The notes under the pieces: model-generated | What the model was told of the DNA's origin: nothing | Databases searched by the model: none | What the model saw: only the letters and a program-made list of their open reading frames with translations | Assembly: GCA_946410505.1 (NCBI GenBank) | Contig: CAMKAP010000030.1 | Coordinates: forward strand, 1 to 13,377 | Source of the DNA: an uncultured Clostridia bacterium | Lineage (GTDB): Bacteria; Bacillota_A; Clostridia; Oscillospirales; Oscillospiraceae | DNA: 13,377 nt | Direction of reading: 5' to 3' | Translations under genes and position numbers: made by a program | Shown here: in pieces, positions 5,468 through 13,037 of the stretch | How the letters are laid out: the number at the start of each line of letters is the position of its first letter | Position numbering within the stretch: the stretch's first letter is position 1

Positions 5468-7399
5468 TCACACGATCCGCTTGAACATCTTGTCCAGATC
5501 TTTCCGCGTTAAAATCGCGGAGACCGGGCGGCCGTGGGGGCAGTACTTGACGCGCCCGGAGAGCACCTCGCGCACGATGCGCTCCCGCTCGGCGTCCGAC
5601 GTGTCCCAGCCGGCCTTGATGGCGGCCTTGCAGGCCACGGTGTGCAGGATCTCGTCCCTGGCGCTCTGCCGGTCGGGGGCCTTGCCCCGGCGCAGCTTTT
5701 CCAGGATCTCCTCCACGGCGGGAAGGGCGTCGGCGGAGAGAATGTCCGCCGGGACGGCGCGGATCACATAGGCGTTCTCGCCGAAAGGCTCGATTTCAAA
5801 GCCGAGCTCACCCAGCAGCTCGCCGCTCTGCTCCAGGAGCTCTCCATCCTCCGGTGAGAGCTTCAGCGGCACGGGGGTCAGCAGACTCTGGGACATGATC
5901 TCCCGATCCATGGCGCGGAGCCTGTCAAAATTCATACGCTCGTGGGCGGCGTGCTTGTCGATGAGCATCAGCTCCTCGCCCATTTCGACCAGAATATAGG
6001 TCTTCATGGTCTCCCCCAGGATCTTATATGCGGGAAGAGCCGGTTTTTCCACATTTTGAACAGGTTTTCCCACAGACTCCTCGACTTTATCCGTCGAAAC
6101 CGGAACTTTTTCGTCGAATTTCTCGATGCGCTGGGGCGGCGTCAGATCCAGACGGGTCTGCTCGGCCGGCGCGGAGGCGTGCAGGGAGGCGAAGGCGGCG
6201 GAAAACGTGGGCCGCCGATCCTCCGCGCCCGCCGTCTGCGTCCGCGGGGCCGGCGCGGGGGCGCTCTGCACAGCGGGTGCAGCCGGGCGGCCTTTCTCCA
6301 CCGCGTAGCCGTTATTGCGGAAGCTCTCCGCACTCATGCTGCGGTAGAAATCCGCCTTCGGCTCCACGGCCTTGCGGGTGGAGGGGGAGAGCTCCACCGC
6401 GGCCGTGCGGTTTTCATTCTCCAGTGAGAGCCGGACCGCGTTATATACCAGATCAAAGACCTTTTTTTCGTAGCTGAACTTGACCTCCACCTTGGCCGGG
6501 TGCACGTTCACATCCACGCTGGCGCAGCTTAAATCCAGATACAGCACGCAGGCAGGGAAGCGCCCTGTCAGCAGCGTGTTTTTATAAGCCTGCTCCACCG
6601 CCGCCTGCAGCAGCTGGGAGCGGATGCTCCGTCCGTTGCAGAAAAAGAACTGGGCGGCGCGGTTTCCGCGGCCCGCGGCGGGGGAGGACACGAAGCCCGT
6701 GACCTTGAGCCCCTCATCCTCGCTGACGCAGCGCAGCAGGGAGGAGGCCAGCTCCCGGCCCAGCAGGCTGTAGACGCAGGAGTCCTCCCGCCCGTCGCCG
6801 GGGGAGAAGAATTCCTCCTTCCCGTCGCGAAGCATCCGCACGGAGATCTCGGGCCTGCCCAGGGCGCAGCGCAGTGCCGCCTGCACGCAGGCGCCGGCCT
6901 CTGCCCGGTCGGACTTTAAAAACTTCAGACGGGCGGGGGTGTTGTAAAACAGGTCCCGTACGATCATGGTGGTGCCCTCCGGGCAGCCCACGGGCGACAT
7001 GTCCTGAATATCCCCGGCGGAGAGCGTCACCAGTGTACCGCTCTCACTGCCCTTGAGGCGGGTGCGCAGCTCGATATGGCTCACGGCGGAGATGGCGGCC
7101 AGCGCCTCGCCGCGAAAGCCCATGGTGCCGATGGCCTCCAGCCCGTGCTCGTCATGCAGCTTGGAGGTGGCGTGGCGCAGGAAGGCCACGCCCGCGTCCT
7201 CCGGGGCCATGCCGCAGCCGTCGTCGGTGACGCGGATATAGGGCGCGCCGCCGCCGCGGATTTCCACGGTCACGTTCTTCGCCCCGGCGTCAAAGGAGTT
7301 CTCCATCAGTTCCTTGATGACAGAGGCCGGGCGCTCCACTACTTCGCCTGCGGCGATCAGATCCGCCACATGGGGGGAGAGTATGTTAATGACTGGCAT
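5468..7399 (-). CDS. mutL: DNA mismatch repair protein MutL (endonuclease-type)
   Basis: MutL couples mismatch recognition by MutS to strand removal. The 643-residue protein has an N-terminal GHKL ATPase: ENSFDAGA (Glu33, Asn34), DDGCGM (59-64), RHATSK (75-80) and GFRGEAL (94-100). The transducer domain includes FFCNGR and DVNVHPAKVEVKF. A low-complexity linker spans about 345-455, and the C-terminal dimerisation/endonuclease domain follows. That domain has DKHAAHERMNFD (481-492), a variant of the metal-binding DQHAx2Ex4E motif, and ACKAAIKAG, CPHGRP (620-625) and a terminal FKR. QSLLTP (504-509) fits the sliding-clamp motif of Gram-positive MutL. These features fit organisms without MutH, where MutL nicks DNA itself. 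AAGGTG lies 5 nt before the ATG. The gene is transcribed divergently from miaB-mutS. Confidence 0.97.
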   Translation of the reverse strand: MPVINILSPHVADLIAAGEVVERPASVIKELMENSFDAGAKNVTVEIRGGGAPYIRVTDDGCGMAPEDAGVAFLRHATSKLHDEHGLEAIGTMGFRGEALAAISAVSHIELRTRLKGSESGTLVTLSAGDIQDMSPVGCPEGTTMIVRDLFYNTPARLKFLKSDRAEAGACVQAALRCALGRPEISVRMLRDGKEEFFSPGDGREDSCVYSLLGRELASSLLRCVSEDEGLKVTGFVSSPAAGRGNRAAQFFFCNGRSIRSQLLQAAVEQAYKNTLLTGRFPACVLYLDLSCASVDVNVHPAKVEVKFSYEKKVFDLVYNAVRLSLENENRTAAVELSPSTRKAVEPKADFYRSMSAESFRNNGYAVEKGRPAAPAVQSAPAPAPRTQTAGAEDRRPTFSAAFASLHASAPAEQTRLDLTPPQRIEKFDEKVPVSTDKVEESVGKPVQNVEKPALPAYKILGETMKTYILVEMGEELMLIDKHAAHERMNFDRLRAMDREIMSQSLLTPVPLKLSPEDGELLEQSGELLGELGFEIEPFGENAYVIRAVPADILSADALPAVEEILEKLRRGKAPDRQSARDEILHTVACKAAIKAGWDTSDAERERIVREVLSGRVKYCPHGRPVSAILTRKDLDKMFKRIV

Positions 7400-7421
7400 A
7401 GTATCACCTTACCTTGTCGGA

Positions 7422-7438
7422 TCCCCTGTGCGAGGGGA
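7422..7438. other. Small inverted repeat in the mutL leader
   Basis: TCCCCT and AGGGGA pair perfectly around GTGCG. The repeat is about 23 nt upstream of the mutL start, between its candidate promoter and ribosome-binding site. It could be an operator or an RNA hairpin; nothing in the sequence decides, and a 6-bp repeat can arise by chance. Confidence 0.25.
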
Positions 7439-7456
7439 GACACAGCAGATTCTGTT

Positions 7457-7485
7457 ATTATAAATGATTTTTATTGAAACTTCCA
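7457..7485 (-). promoter_or_regulatory. Candidate sigma-A promoter for mutL
   Basis: On the minus strand a perfect -10 TATAAT (7457-7462) follows a weak -35 TGGAAG (7480-7485) with 17 nt between them, in an AT-rich stretch that stands out in this GC-rich window. It would give a leader of about 50 nt before mutL. Its -35 lies in the spacer of the opposite miaB promoter, so the two could compete. Confidence 0.55.
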
Positions 7486-7503
7486 TACCCTTTGTGTTAA
7501 AAT
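7474..7503 (+). promoter_or_regulatory. Candidate extended -10 promoter for miaB-mutS operon
   Basis: TTGAAA (7474-7479) is followed after 18 nt by TAAAAT (7498-7503), preceded by TG one base upstream (7495-7496), which makes an extended -10. The start of transcription would be near 7510, leaving a leader of about 30 nt with an AAGGGA ribosome-binding site 8 nt before the miaB ATG. It overlaps the divergent mutL promoter. Confidence 0.6.
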
Positions 7504-7540
7504 CATTTGAATACTCAAACTGATAAAAGGGACTGTATCT

Positions 7541-8953
7541 ATGCCTTACGAAAGAAAAGAAATCGCGCCGGAAAAGATCCGGGAGCAGGAGGCGATCTGC
7601 CAGCGCATCTTTGACCGCGTTACCGCAGGCGACCGGCGGCCCCTGGCCATGGTGGACACCTACGGCTGCCAGCAGAACGAGGCCGACAGCGAGAAGCTCC
7701 GCGGCTACCTGGCCGAGATGGGCTACGGCTTTACGCAGGACGAATTTCAGGCGGACGTGATCGTCGTCAACACCTGCGCGGTGCGCGAGCACGCGGAGAT
7801 GCGGGTGCTCGGGAACGTGGGCGCGCTCAACCACTCCAAAAAGGCCCGCCCCGGCCAGATCATCGCCGTCTGCGGCTGCATGGTGCAGCAGGAGCATATG
7901 GCGCAGAAGATCAAAATGTCCTACCCTGTGGTGGATCTGGTGTTCGGACCCCATGAGCTCTGGCGCTTCCCGGAACTTCTGGAAAAAGTGATGCGCAGCG
8001 GCAGGCGCGTTTTCGCTGCCGAAAAGGATCTCGGCTCCGTGGCCGAGGGCATTCCCCAGAAGCGGGACGGCAGTGTGAAGGCATGGCTCTCCATCATGTA
8101 CGGCTGCAACAACTTCTGCACCTACTGCGTGGTGCCCTATGTGCGCGGGCGCGAGCGCTCCCGCCGGCCGGAGGATGTGCTGCGCGAGGCACGGGAGCTG
8201 GTGGCCGCCGGCTATAAGGAGATCACCCTTCTGGGCCAGAACGTGAACTCCTACGGAAAGGACCTGGACTGCGGGGTGGACTTTGCCGATCTCATCCGCA
8301 TGGTCAACGACATCCCCGGAGACTTCCTCATCCGCTTCATGACGAGCCACCCCAAGGACGCCACCGAGAAGCTCTTTCAAACCATGGCCTCCTGCGAAAA
8401 GTGCGCCCATCAGCTCCACCTGCCGGTGCAGGCGGGCAGCGACCGCATCCTGAAGGCCATGAACCGCAGCTACGACCGGGAGAAATATCTCCGCCAGGTG
8501 GCTCTGGCGCGGCATTATATGCCCGATCTGGTGTTGACCACGGACATCATCGTGGGTTTTCCCGGCGAGACGGACGAGGAGTTTGCCGAGACGCTCTCCC
8601 TTGTGGAGGAGGTGCGTTTTGACGCCATGTTCACCTTCATCTACTCCAAGCGCGTGGGCACCCCCGCGGCCTCCATGCCCGACCCCTATACCCGCAGTGA
8701 CAAGCAGAAGCATTTCGACGCGCTCACGGAGCTGTCCAACCGCATCTCCGGCGAAAAGCACAGGGAGTATGAGGGAAAGACCCTGCGCGTACTCGTCGAC
8801 GGGGAGACCGGCCGGGAGGAGTATAACCTCTCCAGCCGCACCAACGGCGGACGCCTGGTGCACCTGAAGGCGGACCCCGCGCTGATCGGGCAGTTTGTCA
8901 ACGTAAAGATCACGTCCAGCAACACCTGGGCATTGTACGGAACGATAGAATAG
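7541..8953 (+). CDS. miaB: tRNA-2-methylthio-N6-dimethylallyladenosine synthase MiaB
   Basis: Radical-SAM methylthiotransferase that converts i6A37 to ms2i6A37 in tRNA, acting after MiaA. The 470-residue protein has an N-terminal UPF0004 domain whose three cysteines hold the auxiliary Fe-S cluster (Cys43 in TYGCQQNEADSE, Cys79 in NTCAVRE, Cys113 in CGCM). The radical-SAM CxxxCxxC motif CNNFCTYC follows (Cys189, Cys193, Cys196), then RGRERSR, LLGQNVNSYG, LPVQAGSDRILKAMNR and DIIVGFPGETDEEF. A C-terminal TRAM RNA-binding domain covers about 405-468. The NVNSYG and PVQAGSDR blocks fit MiaB better than RimO or MtaB. It heads the plus-strand operon and is followed after 28 nt by mutS. Length and motifs are complete. 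Confidence 0.97.
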   Translation: MPYERKEIAPEKIREQEAICQRIFDRVTAGDRRPLAMVDTYGCQQNEADSEKLRGYLAEMGYGFTQDEFQADVIVVNTCAVREHAEMRVLGNVGALNHSKKARPGQIIAVCGCMVQQEHMAQKIKMSYPVVDLVFGPHELWRFPELLEKVMRSGRRVFAAEKDLGSVAEGIPQKRDGSVKAWLSIMYGCNNFCTYCVVPYVRGRERSRRPEDVLREARELVAAGYKEITLLGQNVNSYGKDLDCGVDFADLIRMVNDIPGDFLIRFMTSHPKDATEKLFQTMASCEKCAHQLHLPVQAGSDRILKAMNRSYDREKYLRQVALARHYMPDLVLTTDIIVGFPGETDEEFAETLSLVEEVRFDAMFTFIYSKRVGTPAASMPDPYTRSDKQKHFDALTELSNRISGEKHREYEGKTLRVLVDGETGREEYNLSSRTNGGRLVHLKADPALIGQFVNVKITSSNTWALYGTIE

Positions 8954-8981
8954 GATTCAGTTTTCAGAACGGAGAAAAAAT

Positions 8982-11579
8982 ATGGCTGAACTGACGCCCA
9001 TGAAGCGGCAATATCTGGAGATCAAGCAGCAGCATCAGGACTGTCTGCTCTTCTTCCGCCTGGGCGATTTCTATGAGATGTTCGATGAGGACGCAAAGCT
9101 CGCCGCCCGGGAGCTGGACCTGGCCCTGACCACCCGCGACCGGAACGTGGAGGACCCGGAGGCCCGCACGCCCATGTGCGGCATTCCCTACCACAGCGCG
9201 GAGGCCTACATCGCGCGGCTCATCGCCAAGGGCTACAAGGTGGCCATCTGTGAGCAGACCGAGGACCCGGCGCTGGCCAAGGGTCTGGTGTCCCGGGAGG
9301 TCATCCGCATCATCACCCCCGGCACCGTCACCGAGAGTTCCATGTTGGAGGAGGGGCGCAGCAACTATATCTGCGCCGTGCATCTGGCAAACGGCCGGGG
9401 CGGCGCCGCCTTCTGCGACATTTCCACGGGCGAATTCTGCGCGGCGGCATACGATTCCGACCCGGTTTCCCATATTCTCAACGAACTGGGGCGCTTTGCC
9501 CCCCGGGAGGCCGTGCTTTCCGCCGCCGCCCTGGAGGCGGAGCAGATCCCCGCGTTTTTGAAGCAGAAGCTCAACGCCATGCTGGAGTTCGGCGGCGAGA
9601 TGTTTGAATTCATGCCCGCCGCGGCCCGCGTCTGTGAGCGCTTCGGCTATGCGGACATCGACCGGAGCGGCCTGGGCGACGCGCCGGAGGCCGTCTGTGC
9701 CGCCGGGGCCCTGCTCGCCTATATCCAGGAGACCCAGAAGTTCGACCTGAGCCACATCCGCAGTATGGATGTGTTTTACGGTGGGCGCTACATGGAGCTG
9801 GACTGGACGACCCGGCGCTCCCTGGAGCTGACCGAGACCCTGCGCAGCGGGGAAAAGCGCGGCTCCCTCCTCTGGGTGCTGGACAAGACCAGAACGCCCA
9901 TGGGCGGACGCCTGCTCCGCTCCTGGGTAGAACGGCCGCTGCTGAGCGTGGTGGCGATCAAGCGCCGCCTCGCGGCGGTGGGCGAGCTTGCGAAAAACCA
10001 TGTGGCCCGCGGCGAGCTGATGCTGGCGCTCAGGGAGATCAGCGACATGCAGCGTCTGGTGGGCCGCTGCGTCTACGGCACCGCCGGCGGGCGCGATCTG
10101 CGCACGCTCTCCAACTGTGCGGCGGTGCTGCCGCGCCTGAAGGAACTGACGGCGGGCTTTGCCTGCGCCGAGCTGCGGGACATCTGCGCGCTCGACGCGC
10201 TGGAGGACATGCGCGCGGAGATCGACCGCGCCATCTGCGACGAGCCGCCCTTCTCCGTGCGTGAGGGCGGGATCCTGCGGGAAGGCTACTCCGAAGAGGT
10301 GGACAGGCTCCGCAACGTGCGCGACAACGGCGCCCAGATGGTCACAGAGCTGGAAGCCCGGGAGCGGGAGCGCACCGGCATCAAAAAGCTCAAGGTGGGC
10401 TACAACAAGGTCTTCGGCTATTATATCGACGTGCCGCGCTCGGCAGGGCTGGAAAACGTCCCGGAGGACTATATCCGCAAGCAGACCCTGGTCTCCAATG
10501 AGCGCTACTTTACCCAGGAGCTCAAGGAGCTGGAAAACACGCTCCTGACCGCCCGGGACCGGATCAACGATCTGGAATACCAGTATTTCTGCGAAGTGCG
10601 GGACAGCGTGGCCGGAAAGGTCGCACGCATCCAGGCAAGCTCTGACGCCGTTGCGCGCCTGGACGCCCTTTGCTCTCTGGCCGAAGTTGCCGTGCGCAAC
10701 AACTACACCTGCCCGGAGGTGGACGCCTCCCGGGAGCTGCACATCCTCGAAGGCCGCCACCCGGTGGTGGAGCAGACGCTGAAGGACGTGCTCTTTGTCC
10801 CCAACGACACCTACTTAAACGACGCCGACGACCGTGTCGCCATCGTGACCGGACCCAACATGGCCGGTAAATCCACTTACATGCGCCAGACGGCGCTCAT
10901 CGCCCTGATGGCTCAGATGGGCTCCTTTGTCCCCGCCCGCAGCGCCACCGTCGGCGTCATCGACCGGGTCTTCACCCGCATCGGCGCCTCGGACGATCTG
11001 GCCGCCGGCCAGTCCACCTTTATGGTGGAGATGAATGAGATGGCGGAGATCTTAAAGCACGCCACGGCCTCCTCCCTGCTGATCCTGGACGAGATCGGCC
11101 GCGGCACCTCCACCTTCGACGGCATGGCCATCGCCCGGGCGGTGCTGGAGTACTGCGCCGACAAGCGGAAGCTGGGCGCCAAAACCATGTTTGCCACCCA
11201 CTACCACGAGCTCTCCGCCCTGGAGGGGGAGATTTCCGGCGTGCGCAACTACAACATCACCGCCAAAAAGCAGGGCGGTACCCTGGTCTTTCTGCGCAAG
11301 ATCGTGCGCGGCGCGGCGGACGACAGCTACGGCATCGAGGTGGCGAAGCTGGCGGGCCTGCCCGACTCGGTGATCCGCAAGGCCAAGGAATATCTGAAGG
11401 AGCTGGAGACGGAGGGCGTCGCCGCCCCCGCTGCGGAGGCGGGAGACGATCAGATCAGCTTTGCCGACATCGGCGCCGACGAAGTGCGCCGGGCGCTGTT
11501 GGAGATCGACCTGAATACCCTTACGCCCATCGAGGGCATGAATCTGCTCTTTGAACTGCAGCGGAAAGCGAGGGCCTGA
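8982..11579 (+). CDS. mutS: DNA mismatch repair protein MutS
   Basis: MutS is the mismatch sensor that clamps on DNA and recruits MutL. The 865-residue protein has all five domains. The N-terminal mismatch-binding domain carries the Phe-x-Glu wedge in GDFYEMF (Phe30, Glu32). Connector, core/lever and clamp regions follow. The ABC-type ATPase has Walker A GPNMAGKS (624-631), signature-region residues around GASDDLAAGQSTFMVEM, Walker B LLILDE with Asp703 and Glu704, GRGTSTFDG and FATHYHEL. The C-terminus ends with the MNLLFELQRK helix of the MutS1 dimer. GGAG lies 7 nt before the ATG. The stop overlaps the start of the next gene by 1 nt, so translation is coupled. This is MutS1, not MutS2: the mismatch domain is present and there is no Smr domain. 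Confidence 0.98.
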   Translation: MAELTPMKRQYLEIKQQHQDCLLFFRLGDFYEMFDEDAKLAARELDLALTTRDRNVEDPEARTPMCGIPYHSAEAYIARLIAKGYKVAICEQTEDPALAKGLVSREVIRIITPGTVTESSMLEEGRSNYICAVHLANGRGGAAFCDISTGEFCAAAYDSDPVSHILNELGRFAPREAVLSAAALEAEQIPAFLKQKLNAMLEFGGEMFEFMPAAARVCERFGYADIDRSGLGDAPEAVCAAGALLAYIQETQKFDLSHIRSMDVFYGGRYMELDWTTRRSLELTETLRSGEKRGSLLWVLDKTRTPMGGRLLRSWVERPLLSVVAIKRRLAAVGELAKNHVARGELMLALREISDMQRLVGRCVYGTAGGRDLRTLSNCAAVLPRLKELTAGFACAELRDICALDALEDMRAEIDRAICDEPPFSVREGGILREGYSEEVDRLRNVRDNGAQMVTELEARERERTGIKKLKVGYNKVFGYYIDVPRSAGLENVPEDYIRKQTLVSNERYFTQELKELENTLLTARDRINDLEYQYFCEVRDSVAGKVARIQASSDAVARLDALCSLAEVAVRNNYTCPEVDASRELHILEGRHPVVEQTLKDVLFVPNDTYLNDADDRVAIVTGPNMAGKSTYMRQTALIALMAQMGSFVPARSATVGVIDRVFTRIGASDDLAAGQSTFMVEMNEMAEILKHATASSLLILDEIGRGTSTFDGMAIARAVLEYCADKRKLGAKTMFATHYHELSALEGEISGVRNYNITAKKQGGTLVFLRKIVRGAADDSYGIEVAKLAGLPDSVIRKAKEYLKELETEGVAAPAAEAGDDQISFADIGADEVRRALLEIDLNTLTPIEGMNLLFELQRKARA

Positions 11580-12283
11580 TGAGACTGAGCCAAGCACCCG
11601 ATTTTCACAGCAGCCTGAGCTCGCTTGCGGCCCTGCTGGTGCTGCTCTGGCTGCCGATCCACGTGGCCGGCCTGCCATGGCTGCTCTTCAAGGTCTTTCA
11701 TATCACGGACGAGGTGCAGATTAACCTCCTGACCTATGTGATCGGCGCGGTATATCTGCTGATCGTGGGCTTTCGCTTCCTGCGCCGGGATTTTGATGTA
11801 TTGTGCGAGCACCCGGGGCGGATCTTCTTCCAGGTGCTGGGCTGCTACGGCGCCATGCTGCTGATGAACATGGCGGCCTCCGGCCTTGTGGCCCTCTTCG
11901 TCGATGAGGTGGACAACCCCAACAACGCCGCTGTCATGGACATGGTGGGGCAGGACTACGGCGCCATGAACGCCATCGCCATTTTTCTCGCGCCCTTCGT
12001 GGAGGAGATGATCTTCCGCGCCGGCGTCTTCGGCACCATCCGGCGGAAAAACCGCGTGCTGGCCTATGTGGTCTGCATCCTGCTCTTCGGGGTCTATCAC
12101 ATCTGGGGCTACGCCCTCTCCGACCCCATGAGCTGGCTGTATTTGCTGCAGTATGTCCCCGCAGCCTGGCTGCTCTGCCGCTGCTACGAGTACTGCGACA
12201 GCATCTGGGGCAGCCTTGCTTTCCATATGCTGACAAACTATGTATCGCTGCAGGCGCTGCGCCTGGTGGAGGAACTGCTGTGA
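11579..12283 (+). CDS. CPBP family intramembrane metalloprotease
   Basis: CPBP (CAAX-protease and bacteriocin-processing, Abi) proteins are polytopic membrane proteases related to Rce1; most bacterial members have unknown substrates. The 234-residue protein has about six to seven hydrophobic segments and all three family motifs: EEMIFR (Glu142, Glu143, Arg147), FGVYH (Phe170, His174) and HMLTN (His216, Asn220). The active site therefore looks intact. The ATG overlaps the mutS stop (ATGA), and its own stop overlaps the trmO start (GTGA), so it is firmly embedded in the operon. No bacteriocin or prenylated-peptide gene is nearby, which leaves its job open. The family call is secure, the function unknown. 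Confidence 0.9.
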   Translation: MRLSQAPDFHSSLSSLAALLVLLWLPIHVAGLPWLLFKVFHITDEVQINLLTYVIGAVYLLIVGFRFLRRDFDVLCEHPGRIFFQVLGCYGAMLLMNMAASGLVALFVDEVDNPNNAAVMDMVGQDYGAMNAIAIFLAPFVEEMIFRAGVFGTIRRKNRVLAYVVCILLFGVYHIWGYALSDPMSWLYLLQYVPAAWLLCRCYEYCDSIWGSLAFHMLTNYVSLQALRLVEELL

Positions 12284-12960
12284 CGGAGGAATATCCGATT
12301 CGCCCCATCGCCCATCTGCGCGGGGACCTGCCGGACAAGTTCGGCGTGCCCCGGCAGGCCGGGATCGTTGAAGCGCTGGAGAGCCGCATCGTTTTTACCC
12401 CGGAATACCGGAATCCCGACGCCCTGCGGGGCATTGAGGGCTTTTCCCATCTCTGGCTGATCTGGCAGTTCTCCCGGGCCCTGCGCGCGGACTATTCGCC
12501 GACAGTGCGCCCGCCCCGGCTGGGCGGCAACGAGCGGATGGGCGTTTTCGCCACCCGCTCCCCTTTCAGACCCAATTCCCTGGGCCTGAGCTGTGTGCGG
12601 CTGCTGCGCGTGGAGCGGGACGATGCGCTGGGGCCGGTGCTCGTCGTTGGCGGGGCGGACCTGCTGGACGGCACGCCCATCTTCGACATCAAGCCCTATC
12701 TCCCCTATGCAGACTGCAAGCCCGAGGCGCTCTCCGGCTTTGCCCCCGATTCCGGCAGGACTCTCCGGGTCAGCTTTCTCTCCGGCACGGAGGAGAATGT
12801 CCCGGCAGACAAACGCGCAGCCTTGCGCGGCGTGCTGGAGAATGACCCCCGCCCCCGCTATCAGGATGACCCCGAGCGCGTCTACGGGCTCAGCTTCGCC
12901 GGGAGAAATGTGAAGTTTCGCGTGGAGGGCGAGACGCTCACCGTGCTCGCGGTGGAATAA
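12280..12960 (+). CDS. trmO: tRNA (t6A37) N6-methyltransferase TrmO (TsaA/YaeB family)
   Basis: TrmO uses S-adenosylmethionine to methylate t6A37 to m6t6A37, in E. coli mainly in threonine tRNA, and has a beta-barrel fold unlike most methyltransferases. The 226-residue length is usual. Seen are KFGVPRQAGIVEAL (20-33), GFSHLWLIWQF (54-64), TRSPFRPNSLGLSCVRLL (92-109) and DGTPIFDIKPYLPY (130-143), which together make the SAM-binding barrel. The C-terminal subdomain with DPRPRYQ and a YGLSF block is typical of the full-length YaeB type. The start is GTG at 12280-12282, overlapping the CPBP gene's TGA; GGAGG lies 7 nt before it. It is the last gene of the operon and is followed by a strong hairpin. 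An archaeal-type TsaA lacking the C-terminal part is excluded by length. Confidence 0.94.
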   Translation: MTEEYPIRPIAHLRGDLPDKFGVPRQAGIVEALESRIVFTPEYRNPDALRGIEGFSHLWLIWQFSRALRADYSPTVRPPRLGGNERMGVFATRSPFRPNSLGLSCVRLLRVERDDALGPVLVVGGADLLDGTPIFDIKPYLPYADCKPEALSGFAPDSGRTLRVSFLSGTEENVPADKRAALRGVLENDPRPRYQDDPERVYGLSFAGRNVKFRVEGETLTVLAVE

Positions 12961-12976
12961 GTCAAGACAGAAAACG

Positions 12977-13016
12977 GATTGCCGCATCGGTGACATCGTT
13001 CACCGGCGCGGCAATC
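12977..13016. terminator. Bidirectional terminator between trmO and the convergent peptidase gene
   Basis: GATTGCCGC (12977-12985) pairs perfectly with GCGGCAATC (13008-13016). An inner CGGTGA/TCACCG stem stacks beyond a 2x2 internal loop, leaving a 6-nt apical loop. It begins 16 nt after the trmO stop. T-rich tracts follow on both sides (TCTTATTGCTTATT to the right, CCGTTTTCTG to the left on the minus strand), so it can serve both converging genes. Confidence 0.85.
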
Positions 13017-13037
13017 TCTTATTGCTTATTAATTTCG

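Noticed and set aside
6045..6074. Two DnaA-box-like words (TTTTCCACA and TTTTCCCACA) in the mutL linker
   Set aside because: Each departs from the TTATCCACA consensus, they are inside coding sequence for a low-complexity linker, and no AT-rich unwinding region or dnaA/dnaN gene is near.
7409..8863. 484-codon minus-strand open frame opposite miaB
   Set aside because: It is antisense to all MiaB cysteine motifs and would also run through the divergent promoter region.
8964..10760. 598-codon minus-strand open frame opposite mutS
   Set aside because: Long, but wholly antisense to conserved MutS; its His/Gln/Gly/Ala-rich product is what a reversed GC-rich gene gives.
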